35,285 nt of DNA from assembly GCA_034678415.1 (NCBI GenBank), contig JAXDBV010000095.1:1-35285 (forward strand), written 5' to 3'. The stretch's first letter is position 1. Every line of letters starts with the position of its first letter. Shown one piece after another: positions 16,796 to 25,166 of this stretch. The notes under the pieces are model-generated. The model was not told the DNA's origin and made no database searches. It worked only from the letters and a program-made list of their open reading frames with translations. Position numbers and translations under genes: made by a program. This stretch comes from JAXDBV01 sp034678415. GTDB taxonomy: Bacteria > Bacteroidota > Bacteroidia > Bacteroidales > VadinHA17.

Positions 16796-17725
16796 TCAGC
16801 GTGTTTGGTCTTTGATGAAATACAGGGGTCGACCTTTCGACTCGTTAAAGACACGTGCAAGGTATTCACCAATGATGCCCAGGGACAATAGTTGTATGCC
16901 ACCGATCACCAGCACAACCGTCATCAGGGAGGTCCAGCCCGGTATGGTGTTCCCCCTGGCATACTGTATCAGTGAGTATACGGCATAGATGAAACCTGCC
17001 AGGAATACGATCAGTCCCAGGTAGGTAGAGATTCTCAGTGGTCGGGTAGAAAAAGAAGTGATCCCGTCAACGGCCAGCACCCTCATTTTCCGGAAACTGT
17101 ACTTCGTCGTCCCGGAATGGCGTTCCGGTGCCTCATACTGTAGGGTGGCCTGTTCAAAACCCATCCATCCCACGAGTCCGCGATTAAACCTGGCTCTTTC
17201 GGTGAACCGGAGGAAAGCATCAAGCGCCGTACGGCTCATCAGCCTGAAATCAGATGATGCCTCAGGGATACGGATGTCTGAGAAAAAATTCAACAACCTG
17301 TAGAACAGTGTTGATGTGATCCTTTTGAAGACGGATGCTTTTTTATCCCTTCGCCGGGTATTCACCACCTGGTACCCTTCCAGGTGTTTATCGATTAACA
17401 ACGGTATGACTTCCGGAGGGTGCTGCAGGTCAGCATCCATCGTGATGATCAACTCCCCCGTTGTTCTTTCCAGCCCGGCCAGGATGGCCGCCTGGTGCCC
17501 GAAATTACGGGAGAAAGAGATCCCGTGAATGTTCCCATCCTGCCCGCTTATCTCCCTGATCACACGGAACGAGGCATCCGTGCTCCCGTCATCAATAAAC
17601 AGTATCTCATACGGACGTGCCAGCCTGTCAAACACCTTTCTTAATGCATCATACAGCACCGGGATGTTTTTCTGCTCATTATATACCGGAACAACAACAC
17701 TGATCTTTCCTGAGCTTCCTGCCAT
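16796..17725 (-). CDS. GT2 polyprenyl-phosphate glycosyltransferase (GtrB/DPM1-like)
   Basis: A 309-aa family 2 glycosyltransferase that transfers a sugar from a nucleotide donor to undecaprenyl phosphate on the inner leaflet. Motifs: VVVPVYNEQKNI (10-21), FIDDGSTD (43-50), FSRNFGHQAAILAG, donor/metal site MDADLQHPPE (96-105; DxD at 97-99), SSDFRLMSR and RGLVGWMGF, followed by an amphipathic segment and two C-terminal TM helices (ISTYLGLIVFLAGFIYAVYS and LMTVVLVIGGIQLLSLGIIG), then EYLARVFNESKGRP. This is the arrangement of GtrB and bacterial dolichyl-phosphate-mannose-synthase-like enzymes. The next gene downstream is a large membrane protein likely to use the lipid-linked sugar. Which sugar is moved is unknown. 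Confidence 0.92.
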   Translation of the reverse strand: MAGSSGKISVVVPVYNEQKNIPVLYDALRKVFDRLARPYEILFIDDGSTDASFRVIREISGQDGNIHGISFSRNFGHQAAILAGLERTTGELIITMDADLQHPPEVIPLLIDKHLEGYQVVNTRRRDKKASVFKRITSTLFYRLLNFFSDIRIPEASSDFRLMSRTALDAFLRFTERARFNRGLVGWMGFEQATLQYEAPERHSGTTKYSFRKMRVLAVDGITSFSTRPLRISTYLGLIVFLAGFIYAVYSLIQYARGNTIPGWTSLMTVVLVIGGIQLLSLGIIGEYLARVFNESKGRPLYFIKDQTR

Positions 17726-17849
17726 GGGAAATATTTTGTTGGTTTATGCAACCCAATTTATCATTAAAAATTGAACCGCTGAAATTATCCGGATAAAATA
17801 TATTGCTCTACCGGGATACATTCAATACTTCGTCGCCTCAGGGACGGGA

Positions 17850-19361
17850 TCAGAACTGGAAATATATAAACGGCTGAATATCCGAAGACTTCATCTGTAC
17901 GATCATGAACACCGCCAGTGCTGCAATAAGAACCTTCAAAATAAAAGGAGTCCGTATAAATATCCCCCGATACCACTCCTTCAGTCGTGAGGGAAGCCAG
18001 TGGATGATCATGGCCAGCAGTATGAGGCTGATTACCGGCCATGATGACTGTAACACTGCCAGTGCGATGACAGGGTCTGTCGGATGAAAGATATTACGGA
18101 TCATAACCATGGATGAATCAAGGTCATCAGATCGGAAAAAGATCCACAGGAAGGTAACAAGGTGAAAGGTGATGAACACACCGGCGAAACGCCATATCCT
18201 GTTCTTATCGGCAGGTAGATGCAGGCGGCGGAAGGCCCGTTCAACGACGAGGCCCAACCCATGCAGTCCGCCCCAAATAATAAAACGCCAGTGAGCTCCA
18301 TGCCACAACCCTCCCAGAAGCATGGTTATCATGAGGTTGATGTATGTTCTTGCCTTCCCTTTCCTGTTACCTCCCATTGAGATATACAGATAATCCTTTA
18401 GCCAGGATGAGAGTGAGATGTGCCATCTTCTCCAGAAATCGGTGAATCCCAGAGCCTTATAAGGTGAATTGAAGTTGACAGGCAGGCGGAATCCCAAGAG
18501 AAGGGCCACACCGATGGCAATATCGGTATACCCGCTGAAATCACAATAGATCTGAACCGAATATCCGTAAATGGCCATAATGTTTTCAATACCGGTGAAG
18601 GCACCAGGATTATCGAACACCCTGTCCACAAAATTGATGGAGAGAAAATCGGAGATCACCATTTTCTTGATCAGTCCGTTTAGGATGAGGAACACGGCAT
18701 GCCCCATCTCCCGCCGGCTGAGGCTGTAATCTTTATACAGCTGTGGAATAAAGGTGGCAGCCCGCACGATTGGTCCGGCCACAAGTTGTGGAAAGAACGA
18801 CACAAAGAACCCGAAATCCAGCAGGTTCCTTACGGGCTCCATCTTACCCCGGTAAACATCCAGGGTATATGATAAGCTCTGGAAAGTGTAGAAGGAAATA
18901 CCCACGGGTAACAGGATGGAGCTGATATCAAAATGGCTGTTGGTCAGCCGGTTGGACCACAGAGCGAGAAGGTCAACCACTTGGTAATCAACATTAAAAA
19001 TGTTGTTAAAAAAATTCGTCAGGAAATAGGCATATTTAAAATAGGCCAGTACCCCGAGGTTGCCGAGAAGGCTGAAAAAAACCATGAGCCTTTTATACCT
19101 TTTCTTCCTTGCCTGGTATATCAGGAGACCCATGAAATAATCGAGGAGGGTGGTGTATAGAAGCAGGAAGAAAAAATACCCCCCTGATTTATAGTAGAAA
19201 AACAGGCTGACAATGAGCAGGTAGATGTTGCGCAGGGCTTTCTTACGGTAAACAAACGAGAACACCACGAACACGAAGAGGTAGAATATCCAGAAGTAGA
19301 GGCTGGAGAAGAGCAGCGGTCGGTCAGGCTGGTAAAGGAATATGTTATACCATAGCAGCAT
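17850..19361 (-). CDS. MBOAT-family O-acyltransferase (AlgI/PatA-like)
   Basis: A 503-aa polytopic membrane enzyme that passes acetyl groups across the inner membrane for O-acetylation of an extracytoplasmic glycan. The start at 19361 (MLLWYNIFLYQPDRP) follows the upstream stop by one base; a longer in-frame start at 19421 would overlap it. Motifs: N-terminal YFWIFYLFVFVVFSFVYRKK, SLFFYYKSGGYFFFLLL, LLPVGISFYTFQSLSYTLDVYRG, CDFSGYTDIAIG, FTDFWRRWHISLSSWLKDYLYI and GGNRKG, and the catalytic region LLGGLWHGAHW with the invariant His354 (codon 18302-18300). These match AlgI/DltB/PatA-type MBOATs. Its partner is the SGNH protein just upstream. Target could be peptidoglycan or a surface polysaccharide. 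Confidence 0.93.
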   Translation of the reverse strand: MLLWYNIFLYQPDRPLLFSSLYFWIFYLFVFVVFSFVYRKKALRNIYLLIVSLFFYYKSGGYFFFLLLYTTLLDYFMGLLIYQARKKRYKRLMVFFSLLGNLGVLAYFKYAYFLTNFFNNIFNVDYQVVDLLALWSNRLTNSHFDISSILLPVGISFYTFQSLSYTLDVYRGKMEPVRNLLDFGFFVSFFPQLVAGPIVRAATFIPQLYKDYSLSRREMGHAVFLILNGLIKKMVISDFLSINFVDRVFDNPGAFTGIENIMAIYGYSVQIYCDFSGYTDIAIGVALLLGFRLPVNFNSPYKALGFTDFWRRWHISLSSWLKDYLYISMGGNRKGKARTYINLMITMLLGGLWHGAHWRFIIWGGLHGLGLVVERAFRRLHLPADKNRIWRFAGVFITFHLVTFLWIFFRSDDLDSSMVMIRNIFHPTDPVIALAVLQSSWPVISLILLAMIIHWLPSRLKEWYRGIFIRTPFILKVLIAALAVFMIVQMKSSDIQPFIYFQF

Positions 19362-19362
19362 C

Positions 19363-20889
19363 TCAGTAGGTATTCCCGGGCCTGTCTTTAGTTTTTGCCG
19401 GTACAATCTGCAGGCTGTCAAGGCCGGCCGCGTAGTCGCGATAGTCTGCCATCAGGGCATCGTGCAAAAGGGTGGCGATAATTTTTGATCCCATGAATGA
19501 GAAGTGGGTATAGTCGGGACGGGCAAGGGAGGGATCATGATGTACCCAGTGCTGCATCGAATTTTTTCCTCCCATGGCAAGGTAGGTATCCCAGAAAGGT
19601 ACGCCGGCACGAAGCGCTGCATCTTTCAATGCATCCCGTACCTTTTCAACATTATCATACGACACCACCTTGCCATCCATCCTGCGACCCATATCATTAA
19701 CCCCCACCACAAGCAGGTCAATACCCGGAAGCAACTGCCTGAGATATACCAGTTGCCTGTGAAATACTTTTGCATACCAGCGGAAGTCGGCCGTTTCTCC
19801 CGGCACAACATTAACCCCGAACTGAAGGATCATCAGTTTCACATCAAGGGTATTCGCCATTAACCGGAAAAGATCAGGGTCAATTTTTGAGAATTCAAGT
19901 CCTGCACTACCTCTCAGGGGAATATTATCGACTATGATGCCCGCCGTATCTTCAAGAGTTATTCCATATATCTCGGGGGCGGCCGTAGATGAAAAACGAA
20001 TCTCCAGGTCTCTGATGGCCGCCGGCGGGCTATTCCATCGTGTCTCCCTGAAGCCCGGGGAAGGAATGATCGAATCGCGGAAATAAAAAGTTTCGTTCTG
20101 TTGCACCTCCATGTAAAGCGGAGCCGTGACCTGTCCGTAGAAAACCCTTCCCCTTTTATAATGCAACGCCCCTGACAGGGCAGACGGTGCTTTTCTTACA
20201 CGTAAAGAAGCCCATGCATCCTTCTTGTCCAAATGAAAACTACAGTAACTGTGCAATAATCCTAACCGGGTATGGTCAATCACCGAGTCGCGGTAATGGC
20301 GCCATGTAAACCTGTCCCAGTGATCCGAATGGGTGAAGCGCAGTGACACTCCATCTTGCACCACCTGCACTGCCGGGAAGAGGCCGTAGCCTGTTCCGCC
20401 AAACCGTTGCTGCAGCATATTCCGCAGGTGTGATGTTATACGATCCCCCTCAATCTGCGAATCGCCATAGTGGAGTATGCGAGCCCTGCCCCTGCCCTTG
20501 CTCAGCCGGTAGAGCGAAGGAAAGAACGACCTCATGACACGGAATGTGGTGTCGGGATACTCGATCCTTCGCGGATGAGCCAACAACCGGTCGAGGTGCA
20601 ACCCCGATGAATCGATGAAATGTACGGCCGGCCAGGTATCAACCTCCTGTGTTTCCACAATCACGGCCACTGTATCCGCGGATAAACTGTCAGGGGCTGA
20701 CACGCCGCCGTGAGAGACAGCCGGCAAGGAACCCCGGGAAAACACCTCAGGAAAATGCTCTCGTATCGACGGGAAACTTAACACCACACCGTGACCGATC
20801 CTCAGCCCTTCCCCGGGGAAAAACAACGAAACCAGCACCAGGGTAAGGAGGACAGAAAACAAGAAAAGCAAGACCCGTGTCGGTTTCAT
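19363..20889 (-). CDS. SGNH/GDSL esterase-like protein, membrane-anchored (PatB/AlgX-like partner)
   Basis: A 508-aa protein with one N-terminal TM or signal anchor (VLLFLFSVLLTLVLVSLFF), so the rest is periplasmic. The SGNH catalytic blocks are visible: block I HYGDSQIEGDR with nucleophile Ser144, a block III-like LQFGVN, VVGVNDMGRR, and block V DYTHFS with Asp459 and His462. Between blocks I and III lies a roughly 200-residue beta-rich insertion, possibly a carbohydrate-binding module. Its stop is one base before the MBOAT start, the gene pairing of two-component O-acetylation systems (PatA/PatB, AlgI/AlgJ-X), in which the SGNH protein transfers acetyl from the MBOAT to the glycan. A deacetylase role is also possible. 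It starts 14 bp after the mltD-like stop. Confidence 0.88.
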   Translation of the reverse strand: MKPTRVLLFLFSVLLTLVLVSLFFPGEGLRIGHGVVLSFPSIREHFPEVFSRGSLPAVSHGGVSAPDSLSADTVAVIVETQEVDTWPAVHFIDSSGLHLDRLLAHPRRIEYPDTTFRVMRSFFPSLYRLSKGRGRARILHYGDSQIEGDRITSHLRNMLQQRFGGTGYGLFPAVQVVQDGVSLRFTHSDHWDRFTWRHYRDSVIDHTRLGLLHSYCSFHLDKKDAWASLRVRKAPSALSGALHYKRGRVFYGQVTAPLYMEVQQNETFYFRDSIIPSPGFRETRWNSPPAAIRDLEIRFSSTAAPEIYGITLEDTAGIIVDNIPLRGSAGLEFSKIDPDLFRLMANTLDVKLMILQFGVNVVPGETADFRWYAKVFHRQLVYLRQLLPGIDLLVVGVNDMGRRMDGKVVSYDNVEKVRDALKDAALRAGVPFWDTYLAMGGKNSMQHWVHHDPSLARPDYTHFSFMGSKIIATLLHDALMADYRDYAAGLDSLQIVPAKTKDRPGNTY

Positions 20890-20903
20890 CAGACATTAGG
20901 AAG

Positions 20904-22460
20904 TTATCCCTTCTTCATAATCTTGAGCATTTGTCCGGGCTGAATCTTATCTCCATATTTCAGATTGTTCAGGCGTAAAATATCGGCATCTGTCACACCG
21001 GGATATTTTTTTGCTATATCCCAGACAGTATCTCCCGATTTAACGGTATAATAGATGTATCCGTCATCCGATGCGGGTTGTGTCACCGGCTGGCTGGCCA
21101 TGACCTGTGCTATCCCCGGGTCTTTTCCAATGCTTCTTTGCTTCTCCTCAAAGGTCATATCGTCAATTTTCCTGTACTGCTCAGCCCTGGAAGGAGAGAC
21201 ATAGACAGACAGTTTCTGCCCCGAACGGATAAGATTCCTTCTGATATTATTCCAGTACCGGAGATCCGACAGGTTCACATGGTACCATTCGGCAATATAC
21301 CCCAGGTTATCGCCGGGTTTCACTGTATAGGTAAGCTTCGTTTTCCCGGATGGAGGTTCCGGAACATAATGGGAAACGGTTGGATTTACTGTCAGGTTCT
21401 CCTCGCTGAGGTAGATGGAGTCCTTATAGGCAAATATGGTTTCCTCCAGATCGAGAAACTGGGTGGTATACTCCAAAGGAAGGGCTAGGGGGTAGCGCGT
21501 ACCCCTGGCAGGTATAATATCCCTGCGGTACTGGGGATTCATATCCCTGAGCAGTTCAACAGGAATATTGAGTACTTCGGAGACCTGTCTGAGGTGCAGT
21601 TCCCGGCTGATCATGAGGGTATCGATAGCGCGGGGCAGATGAATGCTCCTGGGCACAAGGTTATGCTCCCTGTAATAGTTCATCACATAGGAGGCAGCGA
21701 TGTAGGCAGGCAAATAACCGCGTGTCTCCCGGGGAAGGTAATAATAAATATCCCAATAGTTTCTTTTGTACCCTGACCGGCGGATGGCTTTATTCACATT
21801 GCCGGGTCCGCAATTATAAGCCGCTATCACCAGAACCCAGTCTTTATAAATGTTATACAGGTCATGAAGGTACTGTGCTGCAGCATGTGTAGACCGGATA
21901 GGATCCCTGCGTTCATCCACCAGGGAGTTGATGGTCAGCTTATACATGCGTCCTGTCCCGTACATGAACTGCCACAGGCCCACTGCTCCGACACGTGACA
22001 CTGCACGGGGATTCAGCGCCGATTCGATGATCGCCATGTACTTGAGCTCGGTAGGAAGACCCCGTTCATCAAAGATCTGTTCAAAAATAGGGAAGTAATA
22101 ATCGGCCAGACCCAGCATCACCTCCACGTTTTCCCTTCTCTGCAGGGTATATACATTAATGTAGTTTCTAACAACCCTGTTGAAGGATAACTCGACGACA
22201 GAAGGGATACGCCGCAGCCTTTCGATATATACGGAGTCGGGGTACTCGGGCACCACGCTGTCGGCAGTGCTCCAGCCCTGGTTACGGCCATGGGCAGACT
22301 GTTTCACATACCACAGGTTCAGCAGGCTGTCAATGTTACTGTCAAAGTTGGTAAAAGGCTCCTCATCGATGATGACAGTGGTATCATTCTCCTGACCCCA
22401 TACCGACCATACAATGAACGTACTCAACAACAACATCAATAATCCAGCTCTTTTTTTCAT
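20904..22460 (-). CDS. mltD: MltD-like membrane-bound lytic transglycosylase with two LysM repeats
   Basis: A periplasmic muramidase that cleaves the MurNAc-GlcNAc bond, forming 1,6-anhydroMurNAc. The start at 22460 (MKKRAGLLMLLLSTFIVWSVWG) gives 518 aa and opens with a signal peptide; an in-frame ATG at 22493 would overlap the upstream gene. The SLT domain (about 100-300) has the catalytic Glu146 in IIESALNPRAVS, VGAVGLWQFMYGTGRMY, and AAYNCGPGNVNKAI followed by YLPRETRGYLPAYIAA. Two C-terminal LysM modules follow: YTVKPGDNLGYIAEWY (about 375) and YTVKSGDTVWDIAKKY (about 470). No lipobox Cys was seen, unlike E. coli MltD. It is in a tight run with DUF5683 (4 bp upstream) and the SGNH gene. 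Confidence 0.94.
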   Translation of the reverse strand: MKKRAGLLMLLLSTFIVWSVWGQENDTTVIIDEEPFTNFDSNIDSLLNLWYVKQSAHGRNQGWSTADSVVPEYPDSVYIERLRRIPSVVELSFNRVVRNYINVYTLQRRENVEVMLGLADYYFPIFEQIFDERGLPTELKYMAIIESALNPRAVSRVGAVGLWQFMYGTGRMYKLTINSLVDERRDPIRSTHAAAQYLHDLYNIYKDWVLVIAAYNCGPGNVNKAIRRSGYKRNYWDIYYYLPRETRGYLPAYIAASYVMNYYREHNLVPRSIHLPRAIDTLMISRELHLRQVSEVLNIPVELLRDMNPQYRRDIIPARGTRYPLALPLEYTTQFLDLEETIFAYKDSIYLSEENLTVNPTVSHYVPEPPSGKTKLTYTVKPGDNLGYIAEWYHVNLSDLRYWNNIRRNLIRSGQKLSVYVSPSRAEQYRKIDDMTFEEKQRSIGKDPGIAQVMASQPVTQPASDDGYIYYTVKSGDTVWDIAKKYPGVTDADILRLNNLKYGDKIQPGQMLKIMKKG

Positions 22461-22464
22461 GTTC

Positions 22465-23127
22465 TTAAAATGTGAATGACACACGTATTCCAAATGATGA
22501 ATATGCCGCCACAGGCCCTGATGAGTAAGGACGCACCTTCATGCTCAGGTCGTCGCTGATGTCAAAATCATAGAAATGCGCATCCACCGTGGCATCTATG
22601 ATGTTCAACAGGTACCAGGCAGCCAGGCCAATATAACTCAAATCACGGTTACGACGGTAATATTCCTTATTATTTATCAACAAACTTTTAAAACTCTCTG
22701 CGAGGGTTGGATTGTACGTCTCAGGATACAAAACCGGATCAAACGTGGCCGGATCAAGGTTGGGGCTGATCAGCTTGAGGTAGGAATCCGTGGCGGCAAT
22801 GGTATCGGTAAAGTCGAAATAGGCATCGATATACTTGTTCAGCCGTGTGGAGTTGAAATAAACCAGGTAAACAATGGCTCCAAAACCGGCATATACAATG
22901 GGCACCTTCCATATCTTCCTGTTGTATACCTGTCCCATTCCCGGGAGAACGGCAGAATAGATCGAAGCCGTTTTTGGTGAATGCTTCCGGATCACCACAC
23001 TTACGGTATCTGTATCCTGAACCAACGAAGCTTTTTGTTCCTGGGCCGGACAGTATGCAGTGCTCAGGATGAAGAGGGTCAGGAAATAAAAATTGCGTAA
23101 GTTGCCGTTATAAAACAAGTACCTCAA
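22465..23127 (-). CDS. DUF5683 family membrane protein
   Basis: A 220-aa Bacteroidota protein of the DUF5683 family, recognised by SPKTASIYSAVLPGMGQVYNRK, which sits before a hydrophobic helix (VPIVYAGFGAIVYLVYFNS), and by YRRNRDLSYIG near a second helix with AWYLLNIIDATVDAHF. The N-terminus is a signal peptide (FYFLTLFILSTAYCPAQ); Cys near residue 26 is not in a clean lipobox. Function is unknown; the short Pro-Gly-Met-Gly-Gln motif recurs in TM2-like proteins. The start assigned is TTG (23127-23125), since the only nearby ATG is out of frame, and a start a few codons later is possible. It lies between parB and the mltD-like gene, a neighbourhood I recall as conserved in Bacteroidales. Confidence 0.85.
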   Translation of the reverse strand: MRYLFYNGNLRNFYFLTLFILSTAYCPAQEQKASLVQDTDTVSVVIRKHSPKTASIYSAVLPGMGQVYNRKIWKVPIVYAGFGAIVYLVYFNSTRLNKYIDAYFDFTDTIAATDSYLKLISPNLDPATFDPVLYPETYNPTLAESFKSLLINNKEYYRRNRDLSYIGLAAWYLLNIIDATVDAHFYDFDISDDLSMKVRPYSSGPVAAYSSFGIRVSFTF

Positions 23128-23184
23128 GATACATTAACTGTTTTCTTGTCATCTAACGGCAATTATACTCAAATATTGGATATA

Positions 23185-24063
23185 TCAGGATTGTAACCGG
23201 TCGAAAATAGCAATGATCCTTTCAAGGTCATCGGTGCTGTTAAACGGTATCACTATCTTCCCTTTGCCCTTCTCATTAAGCCTGAACTGTACCGGGGCAT
23301 TGAAATACCGTGACAGGTGTTCCTCAAGGCGGGTGAAATCCTGAAGGATCTTTTCTTTCTTCTCCTTACGTTGTTCTATCACCTCATTGTTCTGCTGGCT
23401 CCTGCGCACCAGGTCCTCGGTTTGTCTCACCGACAGATCTTCTTTCTCGATACGGTAGTACAGTTCTATCTGCACATGGGGGTCTTCAATGGTGATCAGC
23501 GCCCTGGCATGACCCATGCTGAGCTTGTTCTGTTTGAGTCCGAGCTGTATCTCGGCGGGTAGCTTAAGTAGCCTGAGGTAGTTGGCAATGGTTGACCGTT
23601 TCTTACCCACGCGCTCGCTCATGTTCTCCTGGGTAAGGTTGCACTCTTCCATAAGGCGTTTATAGCTGATGGCCACCTCAATGGCATCCAGATCCTCACG
23701 CTGAATATTTTCCACCAGTGCCAGTTCAAGCAGGTTCTGGTCGTTGGCAGTACGGATATATGCGGGAATGGAGGTCAGTCCGGCAAGGATGGCTGCCTTG
23801 TATCTCCTTTCACCCGTAATCAGCTGGTAGCGGTTATCCTGTATCTGACGCACGGTAACGGGCTGAATGATCCCCAACTCGCGGATGGAGGAAGCCAGCT
23901 CCCGGAGGCTCTCCTCATCCATGCTTGTCCTTGGCTGGAAAGGATTGGTTTCGATAAGGTTCACATCGATCTCATTGATGCTTCCAACGGATTTGATCTT
24001 TTCCATATCAGCATCATCGATCAGGGCTCCCAGTCCCCTGCCCAGTGCTATTTTCTTTGTCAT
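23185..24063 (-). CDS. parB: ParB/Spo0J chromosome-partitioning CTPase
   Basis: A parS-binding DNA clamp acting with ParA in chromosome segregation. Length 292 aa. The N-terminal ParA-stimulating tail KKIALGRGLGALIDD is present. The CTP-binding/ParB-N domain has ETNPFQPRTSMDEESLRELA, IIQPVTVR and the phosphate-binding ITGERRYKAA. The helix-turn-helix core follows (ALVENIQREDLDAIE, LTQENMSERVGKKRSTIANYLRLLKLP, KLSMGHARALI), then a C-terminal dimerisation domain (LEEHLSRYFNAPVQF, GKIVIPFNSTDDLERI). The gene starts 9 bp after the parA stop. No parS palindrome was found in the window. Confidence 0.97.
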   Translation of the reverse strand: MTKKIALGRGLGALIDDADMEKIKSVGSINEIDVNLIETNPFQPRTSMDEESLRELASSIRELGIIQPVTVRQIQDNRYQLITGERRYKAAILAGLTSIPAYIRTANDQNLLELALVENIQREDLDAIEVAISYKRLMEECNLTQENMSERVGKKRSTIANYLRLLKLPAEIQLGLKQNKLSMGHARALITIEDPHVQIELYYRIEKEDLSVRQTEDLVRRSQQNNEVIEQRKEKKEKILQDFTRLEEHLSRYFNAPVQFRLNEKGKGKIVIPFNSTDDLERIIAIFDRLQS

Positions 24064-24072
24064 AATTCCTGT

Positions 24073-24873
24073 TTACTCCAAGATTTTTTCCTTGTTCCTG
24101 ATCTTCGTCATATCATTCTTTTGCGCCAGTTCCTTGGCCAGGTTGAGGTGATTCAGCGATCCCTTCGACTCGGCATCGTACAGCAGAATAGGCTTACCGA
24201 AGCTGGGGGCCTCACCCAGCTTAATGTTTCTCTGTATGATGGTTTCAAACACCATCTGCTGGAAATGTTTCTTCACTTCCTCCACTACCTGGTTCGATAG
24301 CCTGAGACGCGAGTCATACATGGTCAGCAGAAACCCCTCGATCTGCAGGTCAGGATTCAACCTGTTCTGAATGATCTTGATGGTGTTCAACAGCTTACCC
24401 AGTCCTTCCAGGGCAAAATATTCGCACTGAACAGGGATGATAACCGAATTGGAAGCAGTGAGGGCATTCACGGTCAGCAAGCCAAGAGAGGGGGAACAGT
24501 CAATCAGCACAAAATCATAACTGTCTTTCACCCGTTCAACCACCTGCCGTAGCCTTTTCTCCCTGCTCGGCATGTTGAGCATCTCTATCTCAGCCCCGAC
24601 AAGATCAATATGTGCCGGTACAAGATCCAGCCCTTCGATTTCCGAATTTAAAATGATATCCCTGGGATTGGTCTCCTCCACCAGGCATTCATAAATGCTG
24701 GTCTTGATGTTCTTTGTATCAAATCCCAGCCCCGATGTTGCATTAGCCTGCGGATCAGCATCCACGATCAATACCTTGTATTCCAGCACTGCAAGACTGG
24801 CTGCCAGGTTGATGGCCGTCGTGGTCTTGCCCACTCCGCCTTTCTGATTGGCGATGGCTATTACTTTTCCCAT
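24073..24873 (-). CDS. parA: ParA/Soj chromosome-partitioning ATPase
   Basis: A Walker-type ATPase that forms gradients on the nucleoid to move ParB-parS complexes. Length 266 aa, the short Soj type without an N-terminal HTH. Motifs: deviant Walker A KGGVGKTT (11-18) preceded by AIANQ, Walker A' VDADPQANATSGLG, Walker B FVLIDCSPSLGLLTVNAL, PVQCEYFALEGLGKLLNTI and LTMYDSRLRLSNQVVEEV, ending near GEAPSFGKPILLYD. It is the first gene of a minus-strand run continuing through parB, DUF5683 and mltD, and is divergent from the lipid kinase at 25167. Confidence 0.97.
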   Translation of the reverse strand: MGKVIAIANQKGGVGKTTTAINLAASLAVLEYKVLIVDADPQANATSGLGFDTKNIKTSIYECLVEETNPRDIILNSEIEGLDLVPAHIDLVGAEIEMLNMPSREKRLRQVVERVKDSYDFVLIDCSPSLGLLTVNALTASNSVIIPVQCEYFALEGLGKLLNTIKIIQNRLNPDLQIEGFLLTMYDSRLRLSNQVVEEVKKHFQQMVFETIIQRNIKLGEAPSFGKPILLYDAESKGSLNHLNLAKELAQKNDMTKIRNKEKILE

Positions 24874-25166
24874 TCCTGAAGGTTTTATTTATTTGACCGG
24901 TATTTCCGGAGTTCCAAATTTACGATTTATTGACTGAGAGATTTTTTGACCGGCAAATCCATCTATAAACAATTTCGTTCACTTTTATAAACACTTTATT
25001 AACATGACCGGTGCCCCCGTTGTGAATAAATAATGCCATACCGCGCCTTCTTCCTTTCAAATATATAATTGAACTTATTCATGTACAAATAGTTGTGAAG
25101 ACAAAGCCCTGAATTATTGATTTATTAATATTTTGTTATATTTCGGAAGTTTAACATGTCACCGGC
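24874..25166. other. Divergent intergenic region, AT-rich, no gene seen
   Basis: 293 bp between parA and the lipid kinase. It contains no plausible coding sequence. On the minus strand TAAATTTG (24922-24915) fits the Bacteroidota -7 box for parA. Toward the kinase, TATATTTC (25137-25144) with a TTG 17 bp upstream (25117-25119) is a one-mismatch candidate. I looked for a GTTTCACGTGAAAC-like parS palindrome and saw none. Confidence 0.6.
24915..24922 (-). promoter_or_regulatory. Probable -7 box for parAB operon (TAAATTTG)
   Basis: On the minus strand TAAATTTG matches TAnnTTTG exactly, about 41 bp before the parA ATG. No good -33 TTG is seen at the usual spacing. Confidence 0.45.

Noticed and set aside
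24874..25166. Search for parS near parAB
   Set aside because: No 16-bp palindrome resembling GTTTCACGTGAAAC was seen in this spacer.
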